This document shows, piece by piece, positions 25,687 to 34,431 of a stretch of 64,000 bases of DNA. Positions within the stretch are counted from its first letter, which is position 1; each line of letters opens with the position of its first letter. Position numbers and translations under genes: made by a program. The DNA lies in contig NZ_CP036268.1 in the NCBI RefSeq assembly GCF_007744515.1, forward strand, positions 1,899,712 through 1,963,711. Reading direction: 5' to 3'. The notes beneath the pieces are model-generated. The model was not told the origin of the DNA. It did no database searches and saw nothing but the letters and a program-made list of their open reading frames with translations. The stretch is from Stratiformator vulcanicus (GTDB taxonomy: Bacteria; Planctomycetota; Planctomycetia; Planctomycetales; Planctomycetaceae).

Positions 25687-25986
25687 ATGTTAAACGCCTA
25701 CTTATTCGTTGGAGCTGCGTTATTCGCTTGCGGAATACTCTGCATGATGACGAAGCGCAACGGCATCGGGGTTCTGATGGGCGTGGAACTGGTCCTGAAC
25801 GCGGCGGGAGTGAATTTCGTGGCCTTCTCGCGATACACCGACCTCGGCCTCGACGGACAGGTCGCGGCCTTATTTATTATCGTGCTTGCCGCCGCCGAAG
25901 CGGCAGTGGCCCTCGCCATCGCGCTAAACTTTTATAACAACCACCTGACGATCGACATCGACCGCGCCGACGAGCTTAAAGGTTGA
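25687..25986 (+). CDS. nuoK: NADH-quinone oxidoreductase subunit K
   Basis: 99 residues, three spans, normal size. It carries the proton-channel glutamates in GVLMGVELVLNA (E near 36) and IIVLAAAEAAVALAI (E near 70). It is 81 nt after nuoJ and its stop overlaps the TTG start of nuoL. Confidence 0.96.
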   Translation: MLNAYLFVGAALFACGILCMMTKRNGIGVLMGVELVLNAAGVNFVAFSRYTDLGLDGQVAALFIIVLAAAEAAVALAIALNFYNNHLTIDIDRADELKG

Positions 25987-28178
25987 TTTCCTACCTCGAC
26001 ATTCCGACCCTACTAACCACCGCGTGGCTCGCCCCGCTGGTTGGGTTTGTCATTAATATCTTGGCCGGCTTTTCGGCACGGAATCGAACCACTCGACTGC
26101 CGGGGTTTATCGCAACTGGTTGTATCGCGACGAGTTTTGCAGCGTCACTTGTCGTCTTTCTGAGTAATCCATTCAGTACGCCATTGGACTACGAGCCCGC
26201 TATAAATTTAGATGGAATAGGGCCGGTCGCCGTATTTCCGATGGGCGGACCTACCGGTGAGGTTTTTGGCTACTCTATGAGTTGGATCGGCGGGACTTTT
26301 TTTAATCTCGCGAAATTCGGTGATATCAAAATTGTCATCGATTGCTACATCGACTTTCTCACGATCGTTATGTTTCTCATCGTGACGCTCGTTTCGCTGT
26401 GCGTCCATGTGTTCTCTCTAGGGTATATGGACGACGAGCTGACCGACGAATTTACCGACCATGAAGTCGATGTAGACGGCAATCACCTGCACCGCCGCGG
26501 CCGCTTCGATCGCTTCTTCGCATTCCTCGGCTTGTTCAGCTTCGCAATGATGGGTTTGGTCATCAGCGGCAACCTGTTTCAGACATTCGTGTTTTGGGAA
26601 CTGGTGGGAGCGACGAGTTACTTCCTGATCGGTTTTTATCAGGAACGCGAATACGCCAGCTCGGCTGCCAATAAAGCGTTTATTATGAACCGCATCGGCG
26701 ATGCGGGTTTTCTGATCGGAATGGCTCTCCTCTTTCACGCATCAGGATCTTTGAACTACGAGCCGGTTTTTAGGTTCGCGCCAGGCATCGCTTCTACATT
26801 GCGTTTGACTGAAACTGGCCCTTGGCTGACAATTGCAGGATTGGGCATCTTTGCAGGCTGTGTTGGTAAGAGTGCCCAATTCCCGCTGCAAACGTGGCTG
26901 AAGGATGCCATGGCCGGTCCGACACCGGTCTCTGCGCTCGTGCATTCCGCGACGATGGTCGCTGCCGGTGTATTTCTGATTGCACGCGTCTACCCGATAT
27001 TCACCGAAGACGTCTTGGCGATCATCACCTATTGTGGATTGACGACCTTAATTATTGGAGCGATTGCCGCAGTCTTTCAGAACGACATCAAGCGCATCCT
27101 CGCCTACTCAACGATTTCACAACTCGGCTATATGGTCTTCGCGCTCGGCATCGGCGGTTGGACGGCCGGGGTGTTGCACCTGATCACCCACGCGTTTTTT
27201 AAGTCACTCTTATTTCTCGGGGCGGGCAGCGTTATTCACGCCTGCCACCACGAGCAGAATGTCACGCGGTTGGGAGGCTTATGGCGGAAAATGCCGATCA
27301 CCGCCGGCACAATGCTCATCGGAACGATCGCGATCAGTGGCCTTGCCGTCCCGCTATTCGGATTATTTGAAATGGAGTTCTTCGGCCTATCCGGTTTTCA
27401 TTCCAAAGATGCCATTCTTATTACTGCCTACGGAAGCATGGAAAAGCAGCCGCTCTATTTCTGGATTCCGCTGTGCGGGGCCGGAATTACAGCGTTCTAT
27501 ATGTTCCGCCTTTGGTTCTTAACCTTTGTGGGGAGCGCTCGCTCTGAAGCGAGTGAACACGCGCGGGAGTCGTCATCCTGGATGACGTTGCCACTGGTCC
27601 TGCTGGCTCTTTGCAGCGTGTTTGTCGGCTGGGAGGGCGAAGAGGGTGAATTGGCGGGAGTGCTTTCGCACGCGGTAATAGCGGATCACGGATTCGCTGA
27701 ATTTGGAGAACATGCCCACGGTAACGTACCTCTGCTCGGTATTGTGAGCGCGTTGATCGGCACTGTCGCTGCCGGGGTGCTCTTCGCATTTCCCGCTCTA
27801 CTCGGCGATAAGGTGTTTGCAATACTCGGTCCCCTTCGCGCATTCTTCGCGTCCGGCTGGGGCTTTGATCGATTGTACGCCGCAGTATTCGTCGGGCCGG
27901 TTAAAACTCTGGGGTGGATCGTGGCAATGCTTGATGAGCATCTGATCGATCAAGTGATCCACGGGCTCGCACGATCTGTCAAATGGGTCGCGAGACTTGA
28001 CCGAAAGTTTGACGAAATATTTATTGACGGTGCAGTCAACGGCGTTGCAACAGTCGCGATGTCATGCGGACGAGCAGCCAGAGAGCTTCAAACCGGAATG
28101 CTTCGCCAATACGTCATGTTTATTGCGGCCGGTTTGATCCTGCTTGTCTCCTTGGCATCAATATTTCTGCTGGCGTGA
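25983..28178 (+). CDS. nuoL: NADH-quinone oxidoreductase subunit L
   Basis: 731-residue antiporter-like proton pump of complex I. The TTG start at 25983 overlaps the nuoK stop (TTGA). Key features: FVFWELVGATSYFLIGFY (the conserved channel Glu), GKSAQFPLQTWLKDAMAGPTPVSALVHSATMVAAG, DIKRILAYSTISQLGYM and HAFFKSLLFLGAGSVIHA. The protein is longer than E. coli NuoL (613), with an extended C-terminal region holding the lateral helix and final anchor. A hydrophilic loop with DEFTDHEVDVDGNHLHRRG near residues 155-173 is unusual. Confidence 0.97.
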   Translation: MISYLDIPTLLTTAWLAPLVGFVINILAGFSARNRTTRLPGFIATGCIATSFAASLVVFLSNPFSTPLDYEPAINLDGIGPVAVFPMGGPTGEVFGYSMSWIGGTFFNLAKFGDIKIVIDCYIDFLTIVMFLIVTLVSLCVHVFSLGYMDDELTDEFTDHEVDVDGNHLHRRGRFDRFFAFLGLFSFAMMGLVISGNLFQTFVFWELVGATSYFLIGFYQEREYASSAANKAFIMNRIGDAGFLIGMALLFHASGSLNYEPVFRFAPGIASTLRLTETGPWLTIAGLGIFAGCVGKSAQFPLQTWLKDAMAGPTPVSALVHSATMVAAGVFLIARVYPIFTEDVLAIITYCGLTTLIIGAIAAVFQNDIKRILAYSTISQLGYMVFALGIGGWTAGVLHLITHAFFKSLLFLGAGSVIHACHHEQNVTRLGGLWRKMPITAGTMLIGTIAISGLAVPLFGLFEMEFFGLSGFHSKDAILITAYGSMEKQPLYFWIPLCGAGITAFYMFRLWFLTFVGSARSEASEHARESSSWMTLPLVLLALCSVFVGWEGEEGELAGVLSHAVIADHGFAEFGEHAHGNVPLLGIVSALIGTVAAGVLFAFPALLGDKVFAILGPLRAFFASGWGFDRLYAAVFVGPVKTLGWIVAMLDEHLIDQVIHGLARSVKWVARLDRKFDEIFIDGAVNGVATVAMSCGRAARELQTGMLRQYVMFIAAGLILLVSLASIFLLA

Positions 28179-28237
28179 TGGCCGAAGAAGCCAACTCGCT
28201 TTTTTATGATTCGATATCCACACCGTATGAATAATTA

Positions 28238-29887
28238 ATGTCGGACGCGTTTTTACTCAGCACGATCATATTTCTTCCCGCGCTCGGTGCGCTTGCGCTA
28301 CTGCTGTTTAACGGCGAGCACGACCTGGCGATGAAGCGATTTTCTGCCGGCGTGACGGGTCTCGTTCTCATACTGACATTTGTGCCGCTGCTCCCAAGGT
28401 ATTTCGGACAAACCGCAAACGAAGCCGGCTTCCGGCTGTTCGTCGATCTCGCCTGGATTCCGACGTGGAACATCGGCTACCGGCTCGGGTTAGATGGAAT
28501 CAGCCTGCCGTTATTGATTCTCACGAGCCTGTTGGGGTTTCTGTCGCTGCTCGCATCGTGGCGAATCGAAAAGCAGGTGAAGGGCTACCTCATCTTATTC
28601 TTGCTTCTCGAAACGGGGATGCTCGGCGTCTTTTGTGCCCTCGACTTTTTTCTGTTCTATGTTTTCTTCGAAGTCATGCTGCTTCCGATGTATTTCCTGA
28701 TCGGCATCTGGGGCGGTCCGAGAAAGGAATATGCGGCGATCAAGTTCTTTCTCTATACGCTCGTCGGTAGCGTATTAATGTTAATCGTGATGCTCATGGT
28801 TTATGTCGGTAGCGGCTCAGCCGGGGCAAGCCCGACGTTCGATTTAGCAACGCTTGCCGCCATTGGGCAGGGAACCGCTACGGGGGACTATTTCGGGGCG
28901 TCGTTTTCAAAGACGTTGCAATACTGGTCGTTCGGCCTCTTGCTGATCGCGTTCTTAATAAAGCTGCCGAGCGTGCCTTTTCACACGTGGCTTCCCGATG
29001 CACACGTGGAAGCTCCGACGCCCATTAGTATGTTGCTCGCGGGTGTGTTACTGAAAATAGGCGGCTACGGACTGCTGCGAATTGCGTATCCCCTATTTCC
29101 GCTCGGCACATATTGGGCGAGTTACGTCATCGTCCTGATGGGCGTGATCAGCATTCTGTATGGGGCGCTAGCGGCACTGGCGCAAACCGATTTCAAGCGG
29201 CTCGTCGCTTACAGTTCGGTTAGTCACATGGGTTACGTGCTGCTCGGTATTGGCGTCTGGAAGATCGCCGACGCGTCTGGTTCCGATTTGAACCGTGACT
29301 TCTGGTTGATGGGAATGAACGGCGCCATCTTCCAAATGATCGGCCACGGCATCACGTCGGCGGGCATGTTTTTTATGGTCGGCGTGATTTACGACCGGGT
29401 CCATCATCGCAACCTGAATCAATTCGGTGGGTTACTTAATAAAATGCCGCTCTACGGCGGTCTGGCGGTCACAATCATTTTCGCCGGCTTGGGCCTGCCG
29501 GGGATGTGCGGCTTTATCGGTGAGGCATTTACTGTTTTGTCGAGTTGGAACTACTCGCCCTTGATGGCCGCCTTAGCCGCTTCAGGAATCATCCTTACGG
29601 CAGGTTATATTCTCTGGGCCATCCAACGCGTCTATCTCGGTCCACGTTACATCGGTCCGAATAGTGACGACATCACTCCGATCACCCGCCGGGAGGCAAC
29701 GATCGGCTCCGTGTTTGTGGCCTTGGCGATCATACTTGGAATATATCCGAGGCTCGTTTTCGATGTGACGACACCGACGACTGAAACAATCGTCGAACGG
29801 ATGGATGCCGCGGTGCAGTTGAGTCGGCAAACGGAATCTGAAGAAGCGGAGATCGCCCGGCTTTCTGACGGGAGCGATCAAGAATGA
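28238..29887 (+). CDS. nuoM: NADH-quinone oxidoreductase subunit M
   Basis: 549-residue antiporter-like proton pump. Motifs: FFEVMLLPMYFLIGIWGG (channel Glu), KLPSVPFHTWLPDAHVEAPTPISMLLAGVLLKIGGYG in overlapping segments, DFKRLVAYSSVSHMGYV and HGITSAGMFFMVG. The C-terminal ~30 residues are charged. Overlaps nuoN by 4 nt (ATGA). Starts 59 nt after nuoL. Confidence 0.97.
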   Translation: MSDAFLLSTIIFLPALGALALLLFNGEHDLAMKRFSAGVTGLVLILTFVPLLPRYFGQTANEAGFRLFVDLAWIPTWNIGYRLGLDGISLPLLILTSLLGFLSLLASWRIEKQVKGYLILFLLLETGMLGVFCALDFFLFYVFFEVMLLPMYFLIGIWGGPRKEYAAIKFFLYTLVGSVLMLIVMLMVYVGSGSAGASPTFDLATLAAIGQGTATGDYFGASFSKTLQYWSFGLLLIAFLIKLPSVPFHTWLPDAHVEAPTPISMLLAGVLLKIGGYGLLRIAYPLFPLGTYWASYVIVLMGVISILYGALAALAQTDFKRLVAYSSVSHMGYVLLGIGVWKIADASGSDLNRDFWLMGMNGAIFQMIGHGITSAGMFFMVGVIYDRVHHRNLNQFGGLLNKMPLYGGLAVTIIFAGLGLPGMCGFIGEAFTVLSSWNYSPLMAALAASGIILTAGYILWAIQRVYLGPRYIGPNSDDITPITRREATIGSVFVALAIILGIYPRLVFDVTTPTTETIVERMDAAVQLSRQTESEEAEIARLSDGSDQE

Positions 29888-31503
29888 ACTTGCGAGAAGT
29901 TCTTGACATCCTGGCGATCGATACGCTGGGCGTATCGCTTCCGTTATTTGCACCGGAACTGACCCTGTGCGGCCTGACGGTGGCCCTGCTTCTTGCACGT
30001 CTTTTTCAAATCGATCGGGCAATCTCGCCGCAATGGATCGCGCTATTGGGAGCAGGAACAGCGCTGGCGATTGCTTGTCTCCCCGTTGCGAACGTGATTG
30101 CCGATGGCTCGGGAACATTGCGTCCGACAGAATTGTTCAGCGGTCTGTTAAGGTGGGACGAAGCCACGATCGTCTTCCGCGTCTTGATTTTAGCGGCTTT
30201 TTTTCTGACCGTTTGGCTTTCAATGCTGACGGGACTTCCCGACAGAGACGATGGCCCCGATTACTACACGATGCTGACCGGCACGACGCTCGGCGCCGTC
30301 TTAATGACCGAAGCGAACCATCTATTAATGATGTTCCTCGCCGTCGAGATGGCGAGCGTACCGGGTTATGCGCTCGTCGGATTCCAGAAAGGACGCCGAA
30401 AAAGTAGCGAAGCGGCCTTGAAGTACCTCATTTATGGGGCAGGAGCGGCTGGCGTCTTATTGTACGGAATCAGCCTGATTGCCGGTGCAAGTGGAACGAT
30501 GTCGCTGACGGAATTGGCTCCGAGGCTTTCTCTTATTGCAACGGAGACCGATGGACTTCTCGGGTCTTCATTAGGCCGGGCCGCATCGATCGGGGTGCTG
30601 CTGGCCGTCGCCGGTATTGGATTCAAATTGGCGCTGGTGCCGTTTCAGTTCTGGTGTCCCGACGCATTCGAAGGTGCGTCGGCCGAGACGGCGGGGTTTC
30701 TCTCGGTGGTACCGAAAATCGGAGCTTTCGCGCTGCTCTTAAGATTGCTGTGGCCGCTGACTCAAATGGACGCGGCGTCCGGGTCATCCCTCGCCGTGAA
30801 CTTGGGTCTCGGGTTGGCGGTTATCTCAATGCTGACAATGACGGTCGGAAATCTTGCCGCCTATCCGCAGACAAACTTAAAGCGATTGTTCGCCTATTCA
30901 ACGATCGCCCATGCAGGCTATATGTTGATGGGGCCGGCTGCGGCACTTGTCGCCTCGCAGGCGGCTGATACAGCCCCGGAACATCTCGCGGTCGCGGGGG
31001 GCCTACAGGGGCTCACCTATTACGCTGCGGCGTACGTCTTTATGAACTTAGGTCCCTTCGCGGTCATAGCCTTCATCCGCAATCACACTTTTCGTGAAGA
31101 CATTGAGGGCTGCCGTGGGATGAAGTCGCACTTACCGATTGCATGCGTGGCGATGGCGTGTTGCCTTTATGGCCTGATCGGATTGCCTCCGTCGGGCGGG
31201 TTTATGGGAAAAATTATGGTCTTTTATGCGGGTTTGGCAGCCGGCAATCTGTCACCGATTATGACAGTTATGGTTGTCGTCGCTTCGGCAAACACAGTGG
31301 CGAGCCTGTTTTATTACCTCCGAATTATTCAGTCGATGTTTCTGCAATCGCCCAGTAACTCAGCCGACGTTGAAGAGATTCGGCCCAAGCTGTCCGAAGA
31401 TATATTTCTATTGGTTTTGGCCATACCTGTGATTGTTTCCGGTATTATTGTCTCACCGTTGGTGAACGTTGCCGCGTCTGTGGCGCGCGCGATCACCTCA
31501 TAG
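29884..31503 (+). CDS. nuoN: NADH-quinone oxidoreductase subunit N
   Basis: 539-residue antiporter-like proton pump, last gene of the cluster. Motifs: NHLLMMFLAVEMASVPGYALVG (channel Glu), ALKYLIYGAGAAGVLLYG, GFKLALVPFQFWCPDAFEGA and NLKRLFAYSTIAHAGYM. The 4-nt overlap with nuoM indicates coupling. Eight nt after its stop begins a small unrelated gene. Confidence 0.97.
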   Translation: MNLREVLDILAIDTLGVSLPLFAPELTLCGLTVALLLARLFQIDRAISPQWIALLGAGTALAIACLPVANVIADGSGTLRPTELFSGLLRWDEATIVFRVLILAAFFLTVWLSMLTGLPDRDDGPDYYTMLTGTTLGAVLMTEANHLLMMFLAVEMASVPGYALVGFQKGRRKSSEAALKYLIYGAGAAGVLLYGISLIAGASGTMSLTELAPRLSLIATETDGLLGSSLGRAASIGVLLAVAGIGFKLALVPFQFWCPDAFEGASAETAGFLSVVPKIGAFALLLRLLWPLTQMDAASGSSLAVNLGLGLAVISMLTMTVGNLAAYPQTNLKRLFAYSTIAHAGYMLMGPAAALVASQAADTAPEHLAVAGGLQGLTYYAAAYVFMNLGPFAVIAFIRNHTFREDIEGCRGMKSHLPIACVAMACCLYGLIGLPPSGGFMGKIMVFYAGLAAGNLSPIMTVMVVVASANTVASLFYYLRIIQSMFLQSPSNSADVEEIRPKLSEDIFLLVLAIPVIVSGIIVSPLVNVAASVARAITS

Positions 31504-31510
31504 TCTCAAG

Positions 31511-31954
31511 ATGCTTTTAACATCCCCCACGATGACGCCCGCTCAATTGCTTTCTCGCCTCGGCCGGAGCATGTTGCAGTACGTGGCGGAAACCGACCCG
31601 TGGGTGCCGGATGAAGAAGAGTCGAAAAAAGTGCATCTGCTCGCACTCGCCCAGCGCCAACGGCAGGATGTCGATCGGCTGGTTGAATTAATTTTTCGTC
31701 GGCGCGAGATACCCGACTTTGGTTACTATCCCGTCGACTATACCGACCTGCAGTACCTCGCGCTAAATACTGTTTTTCCGCGGTTAATTCGCGATCAGCA
31801 CGAGCTCCTTGGCGCTGTCGAGGCGACCAACGCCGCCCTCGGCTCGGTCTCGGACGGTCGACCGGTCTTGTTGGAAATCCTATCGAACGAGAGCCGAATT
31901 CTTGACGAACTGCGAGAGATCGCGAACCATGACGCTTCACTCGGAGATAGTTAG
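31511..31954 (+). CDS. Hypothetical small helical protein
   Basis: 147 residues from the ATG at 31511; an ATG at 31532 (MTPAQLLSRL) is an equally good start. No family recognised. Composition suggests an all-helical cytosolic protein with QYVAETDPWVPDEE, ALAQRQRQDVDRLVELIFRR and a LRDQ-like HELLGAVEATNAAL pattern, possibly a helical bundle. It lies between nuoN (7 nt) and the TatD gene (2 nt), so it is probably translated with TatD. Confidence 0.7.
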   Translation: MLLTSPTMTPAQLLSRLGRSMLQYVAETDPWVPDEEESKKVHLLALAQRQRQDVDRLVELIFRRREIPDFGYYPVDYTDLQYLALNTVFPRLIRDQHELLGAVEATNAALGSVSDGRPVLLEILSNESRILDELREIANHDASLGDS

Positions 31955-31956
31955 TC

Positions 31957-32736
31957 ATGCCTTTCGTCGACACGCACTGCCATCTCGACGAGCATGCCTT
32001 CGATGAGGACCGCGAATCCGCAATCGAGCGGGCTCGAGAGGCCGGGGTGGCGGCTATGCTCTCTATCGGAATTAATGCAAAGACGAGTGCCAACGCCGTC
32101 GAGCTTGCTACGCAGCATGACGATATTTATGCCGTCGTCGGAATACAGCCGAATTATGTCTCGCAGGCGGAAGACGGCGACTGGGAGCGGGTACTCGAAC
32201 TGGCGGGCCATGAGAAGGTCGTCGGCATTGGCGAGACCGGCCTCGATCGCTATTGGGACTACGCTCCGATCGAAGAGCAGTCGAAATGGTTCTATAAACA
32301 TATTGAACTGGCCCAAGAGCTGAAAAAGCCATTCATCGTTCACTGCCGGGAAGCGGAGGCCGACGTCGTCGAGCATCTAAACAATGCGGCCGGGGGCGGC
32401 TCATTAACCGGGGTGATGCACTCGTTCTGCGGCGATCAGCAAACCGCCGACGCTTGCCTAAAACTGGGAATGCACATTTCCTTTGCGGGGATGCTGACGT
32501 TTAAGAAAAACCAGGACTTGAGGGCGGTCGCCGCGACCATCCCGCACGAGCGTCTGCTCGTCGAAACCGATTCGCCCTATCTTTCCCCGGAACCAAACCG
32601 CGGCAAACGCAATGAACCGGCAAACGTCGTTCACACCTGCCGTGTGCTGGGAGAGCAGGTCGGGCTGGATATTGAGGAGATGGCGGCCGTGACAACGAAG
32701 AATGCGGCGGAGTTGTTCGGGTTGGTACTGGAGTAA
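31957..32736 (+). CDS. TatD family metal-dependent DNase/hydrolase
   Basis: 259 residues, normal for TatD. The TIM-barrel metal ligands are in place: DTHCHLDEHAFDEDR (4-18), GETGLDRYWD (Glu ligand near 90), HCREAE near 129-134, MHSFCGD near 155 and ETDSPYLSPEP near 204-214. Family members are Mg-dependent 3'-5' exonucleases acting on DNA or RNA and may also edit D-aminoacyl-tRNA. ATG at 31957, two nt after the preceding small gene. Confidence 0.93.
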   Translation: MPFVDTHCHLDEHAFDEDRESAIERAREAGVAAMLSIGINAKTSANAVELATQHDDIYAVVGIQPNYVSQAEDGDWERVLELAGHEKVVGIGETGLDRYWDYAPIEEQSKWFYKHIELAQELKKPFIVHCREAEADVVEHLNNAAGGGSLTGVMHSFCGDQQTADACLKLGMHISFAGMLTFKKNQDLRAVAATIPHERLLVETDSPYLSPEPNRGKRNEPANVVHTCRVLGEQVGLDIEEMAAVTTKNAAELFGLVLE

Positions 32737-32751
32737 TCACCAAAATCCAAT

Positions 32752-32913
32752 GGGTGGCTGGGGACGGGCGCAATTTTGAGTCGTGTTTGATCACGTCAAA
32801 CGGCTTCCATTTGCAGTATGGCCGTCCGCCCCCAGTATGTAAGATCAACGGGTGAATCTGACTTCACCCCGCGCTCGCTGGGGGCGGCTCTGCGAGACCG
32901 TCCCCAGCCACCC
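32752..32913. repeat. Structured repeat family C, copy 1
   Basis: 162 nt bounded by perfect 16-bp terminal inverted repeats, GGGTGGCTGGGGACGG (32752-32767) and its complement (32898-32913). Nested inside are a perfect 10-bp stem CCGCCCCCAG (32826-32835)/CTGGGGGCGG (32878-32887) and a 7-bp hairpin GGGTGAA/TTCACCC (32850-32856/32863-32869). A duplicated piece of the right arm follows at 32915-32930. Confidence 0.88.
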
Positions 32914-32976
32914 GTCGTCCCCAGCCACCCGCCGCCTCAATCTGGCTGTCATTCATGAATTTGTAAGTTCCCTATA

Positions 32977-33399
32977 ATGCGACACACCCTCTTGTTGAAC
33001 GCTGATGGGGCGGCGCAATTCGGTTGTGGCCTGATCGTCATCCATCCGACTGATGTCGTGTATTTCCATCAAGCTGGTGGCACAGCGACCGTCCTGAAAT
33101 CGCAGGAGGGGTTTTTTGTTCCACTGGGATGTGTGCCGGTTGCTGCGAAACTTCGGCGTTTCTTCCAATCAAGATTCGGTGGCGACAGTACATCCGTTAG
33201 GATGAAGGACGCTGATGTCGACGAGACTCAGTCTCTTCTCTCAGAGGTGCCTGTCTGGAGTTTTGGCGGGGAGACTGCCGAAGACCGCGTGACCTTTCTA
33301 TCTGTCAACGAGCTCACACGGAATAGTTCGGTCGAAGGTTGGGTTCCGGTAGACTCTGCGTATGGGCCGGCGATATTCATCTTTGATAACAGCGATTGA
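32977..33399 (+). CDS. Small accessory protein (possibly DUF6210)
   Basis: 140 residues, cytosolic, mixed alpha/beta. It begins HTLLLNADGAAQFGCGLIVIHPTD and ends GWVPVDSAYGPAIFIFDNSD; this start and end resemble my memory of the DUF6210 family, which I cannot confirm here. Base composition is lower in GC than the flanks and codon use is less biased. The gene sits between copies 1 and 2 of a 160-nt structured repeat, a setting that suggests an acquired accessory gene. Function unknown; immunity-protein-like roles are speculative. Confidence 0.6.
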   Translation: MRHTLLLNADGAAQFGCGLIVIHPTDVVYFHQAGGTATVLKSQEGFFVPLGCVPVAAKLRRFFQSRFGGDSTSVRMKDADVDETQSLLSEVPVWSFGGETAEDRVTFLSVNELTRNSSVEGWVPVDSAYGPAIFIFDNSD

Positions 33400-33419
33400 A
33401 AATGAAGTTTGACTGATGA

Positions 33420-33602
33420 TTGTTGGTCTCGCTTCAATTTGGTCAATTGACTGAGAAAGAGTGCCGCCTTGCATACGGCGAGCCAATTTTGTTTCCAATC
33501 AACCGGGGAGAGACTGTCGAACTCACATCCGACGGTTTCAATTCGAGATATGATTCTTGTTTAAAGTGTTTCGGCTGGGTGGCTAGGGACGGGCGCAAAT
33601 AA
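33420..33602 (+). pseudogene. Possible gene remnant truncated by repeat C
   Basis: A 60-codon frame with a TTG start and protein-like sequence in the middle (KECRLAYGEPILFPINRGE, then YDSCLKCFGWVA) but no proper start. Its last 9 codons run into the left arm of repeat C copy 2 (from 33577), suggesting that the element cut an older gene. It may also be chance. Confidence 0.25.
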
Positions 33603-33735
33603 GCGATCGAGACCAGTTGCGTCCCAAGACTTACGTTAGCAATACGCCCGCCCTCAGAAATTGAGATCAACAACTAGTTCTGACTTCACCCCGCGCTCGC
33701 TGGGGGCGGCTCTTCGAGACCGTCCCCTGCCACCC
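33577..33735. repeat. Structured repeat family C, copy 2
   Basis: 159 nt with 16-bp terminal arms GGGTGGCTAGGGACGG (33577-33592) and CCGTCCCCTGCCACCC (33720-33735), two mismatches. The right half, from 'ttcaccccgcgctcgctggg' to the end, is almost identical to copies 1 and 3; the left half is diverged but keeps a C-rich segment (cgcccgccctcag) facing CTGGGGGCGG. Confidence 0.85.
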
Positions 33736-33789
33736 GCTGCATTGCTCTGCGACAGTGGCCACGTTGCAATAAGCGTGCGAACTTCACAC

Positions 33790-33813
33790 TGCCGGGGCGG
33801 CACGCCCCCGGCA
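33790..33813. other. Short perfect hairpin
   Basis: TGCCGGGG (33790-33797) and CCCCGGCA (33806-33813) with an 8-nt loop, just upstream of the next gene. No T-run follows at once. Possibly another dispersed palindrome. Confidence 0.5.
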
Positions 33814-33844
33814 CCCGAATTTCTTTCCTTGTTTTGTGTCGGAC

Positions 33845-34237
33845 ATGTCTCTAAGTAGCCGGTTGATTGCCTCCTTCAAGCACGCGTTCGCCGTCGATGC
33901 CGGGCCCGTAGAGCCGACAGCCCGGCAGGCGGAGGTGATTGACAAGCTTTGCCGGGAGATTGTGCGACGAGGGATGGTGGCACCGGCGCTGATGACTTTG
34001 GAGACGTCGCGGCCATTGAACTTCGTGTCATCGCAGGCGATTCACTTTTTTGATCCGCTGGTTTCGGCGATCTCGGATGCGACGGCTCACCGCGAATTGG
34101 CCGAGTTCCTTGAGCAACGCGGGTCGGTGGAGTACATCGGAGGGAGGTTGGAGGAGACTGCGGGGGAAGCTGAGAGCGAAAGGACGTCGATTGGTGATTC
34201 TGAAAGCGGAAAGCGGAAAGTGGAGAGCCGGGAGTAG
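33845..34237 (+). CDS. Small hypothetical protein upstream of the GlmL-like gene
   Basis: 130 residues from the ATG at 33845. Residues 1-90 look like a folded domain (LIASFKHAF, ARQAEVIDKLCREIVRRGM, LETSRPLNFVSSQAIHFFDP, LAEFLEQRGSVEYIGGRLEE). The last 25 residues derive from the low-complexity 'gcggaaagcgg' type sequence common in spacers here, so the original stop may have been lost. It precedes the ATPase gene on the same strand but a repeat C copy lies between, so operon membership is uncertain. No family recognised. Confidence 0.6.
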   Translation: MSLSSRLIASFKHAFAVDAGPVEPTARQAEVIDKLCREIVRRGMVAPALMTLETSRPLNFVSSQAIHFFDPLVSAISDATAHRELAEFLEQRGSVEYIGGRLEETAGEAESERTSIGDSESGKRKVESRE

Positions 34238-34240
34238 CTT

Positions 34241-34401
34241 GGTGGCTGGGGACGAGCGCGAAAGGTGGTTCGTGAACCATTCCGTCGGAAAATTTTATTC
34301 GGCTATACAGCCGCCAGCCCCCAGTCGGTGGAGTCAACAAATAATGCCTGATCCACCCCGCGCTCGCTGGGGGCGGCTCTGCGAGACCGTCCCCAGCCAC
34401 C
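34241..34401. repeat. Structured repeat family C, copy 3
   Basis: 161 nt with 14-bp perfect terminal inverted repeats GGTGGCTGGGGACG (34241-34254) and CGTCCCCAGCCACC (34388-34401). Inner hairpin arms read GGTGGA/TCCACC where copy 1 has GGGTGAA/TTCACCC: different bases but pairing kept. It ends 30 nt before the start codon of the GlmL-like gene, so it would lie in the leader or promoter of that operon. Confidence 0.85.
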
Positions 34402-34431
34402 CGTCGCTTTCGGAAGGGAGCGTGACTCCCG

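Noticed and set aside
33661-33858. 65-codon plus-strand gene
   Set aside because: It reads through the right half of repeat C copy 2 and a hairpin; similar frames exist only because the repeat is GC-rich.
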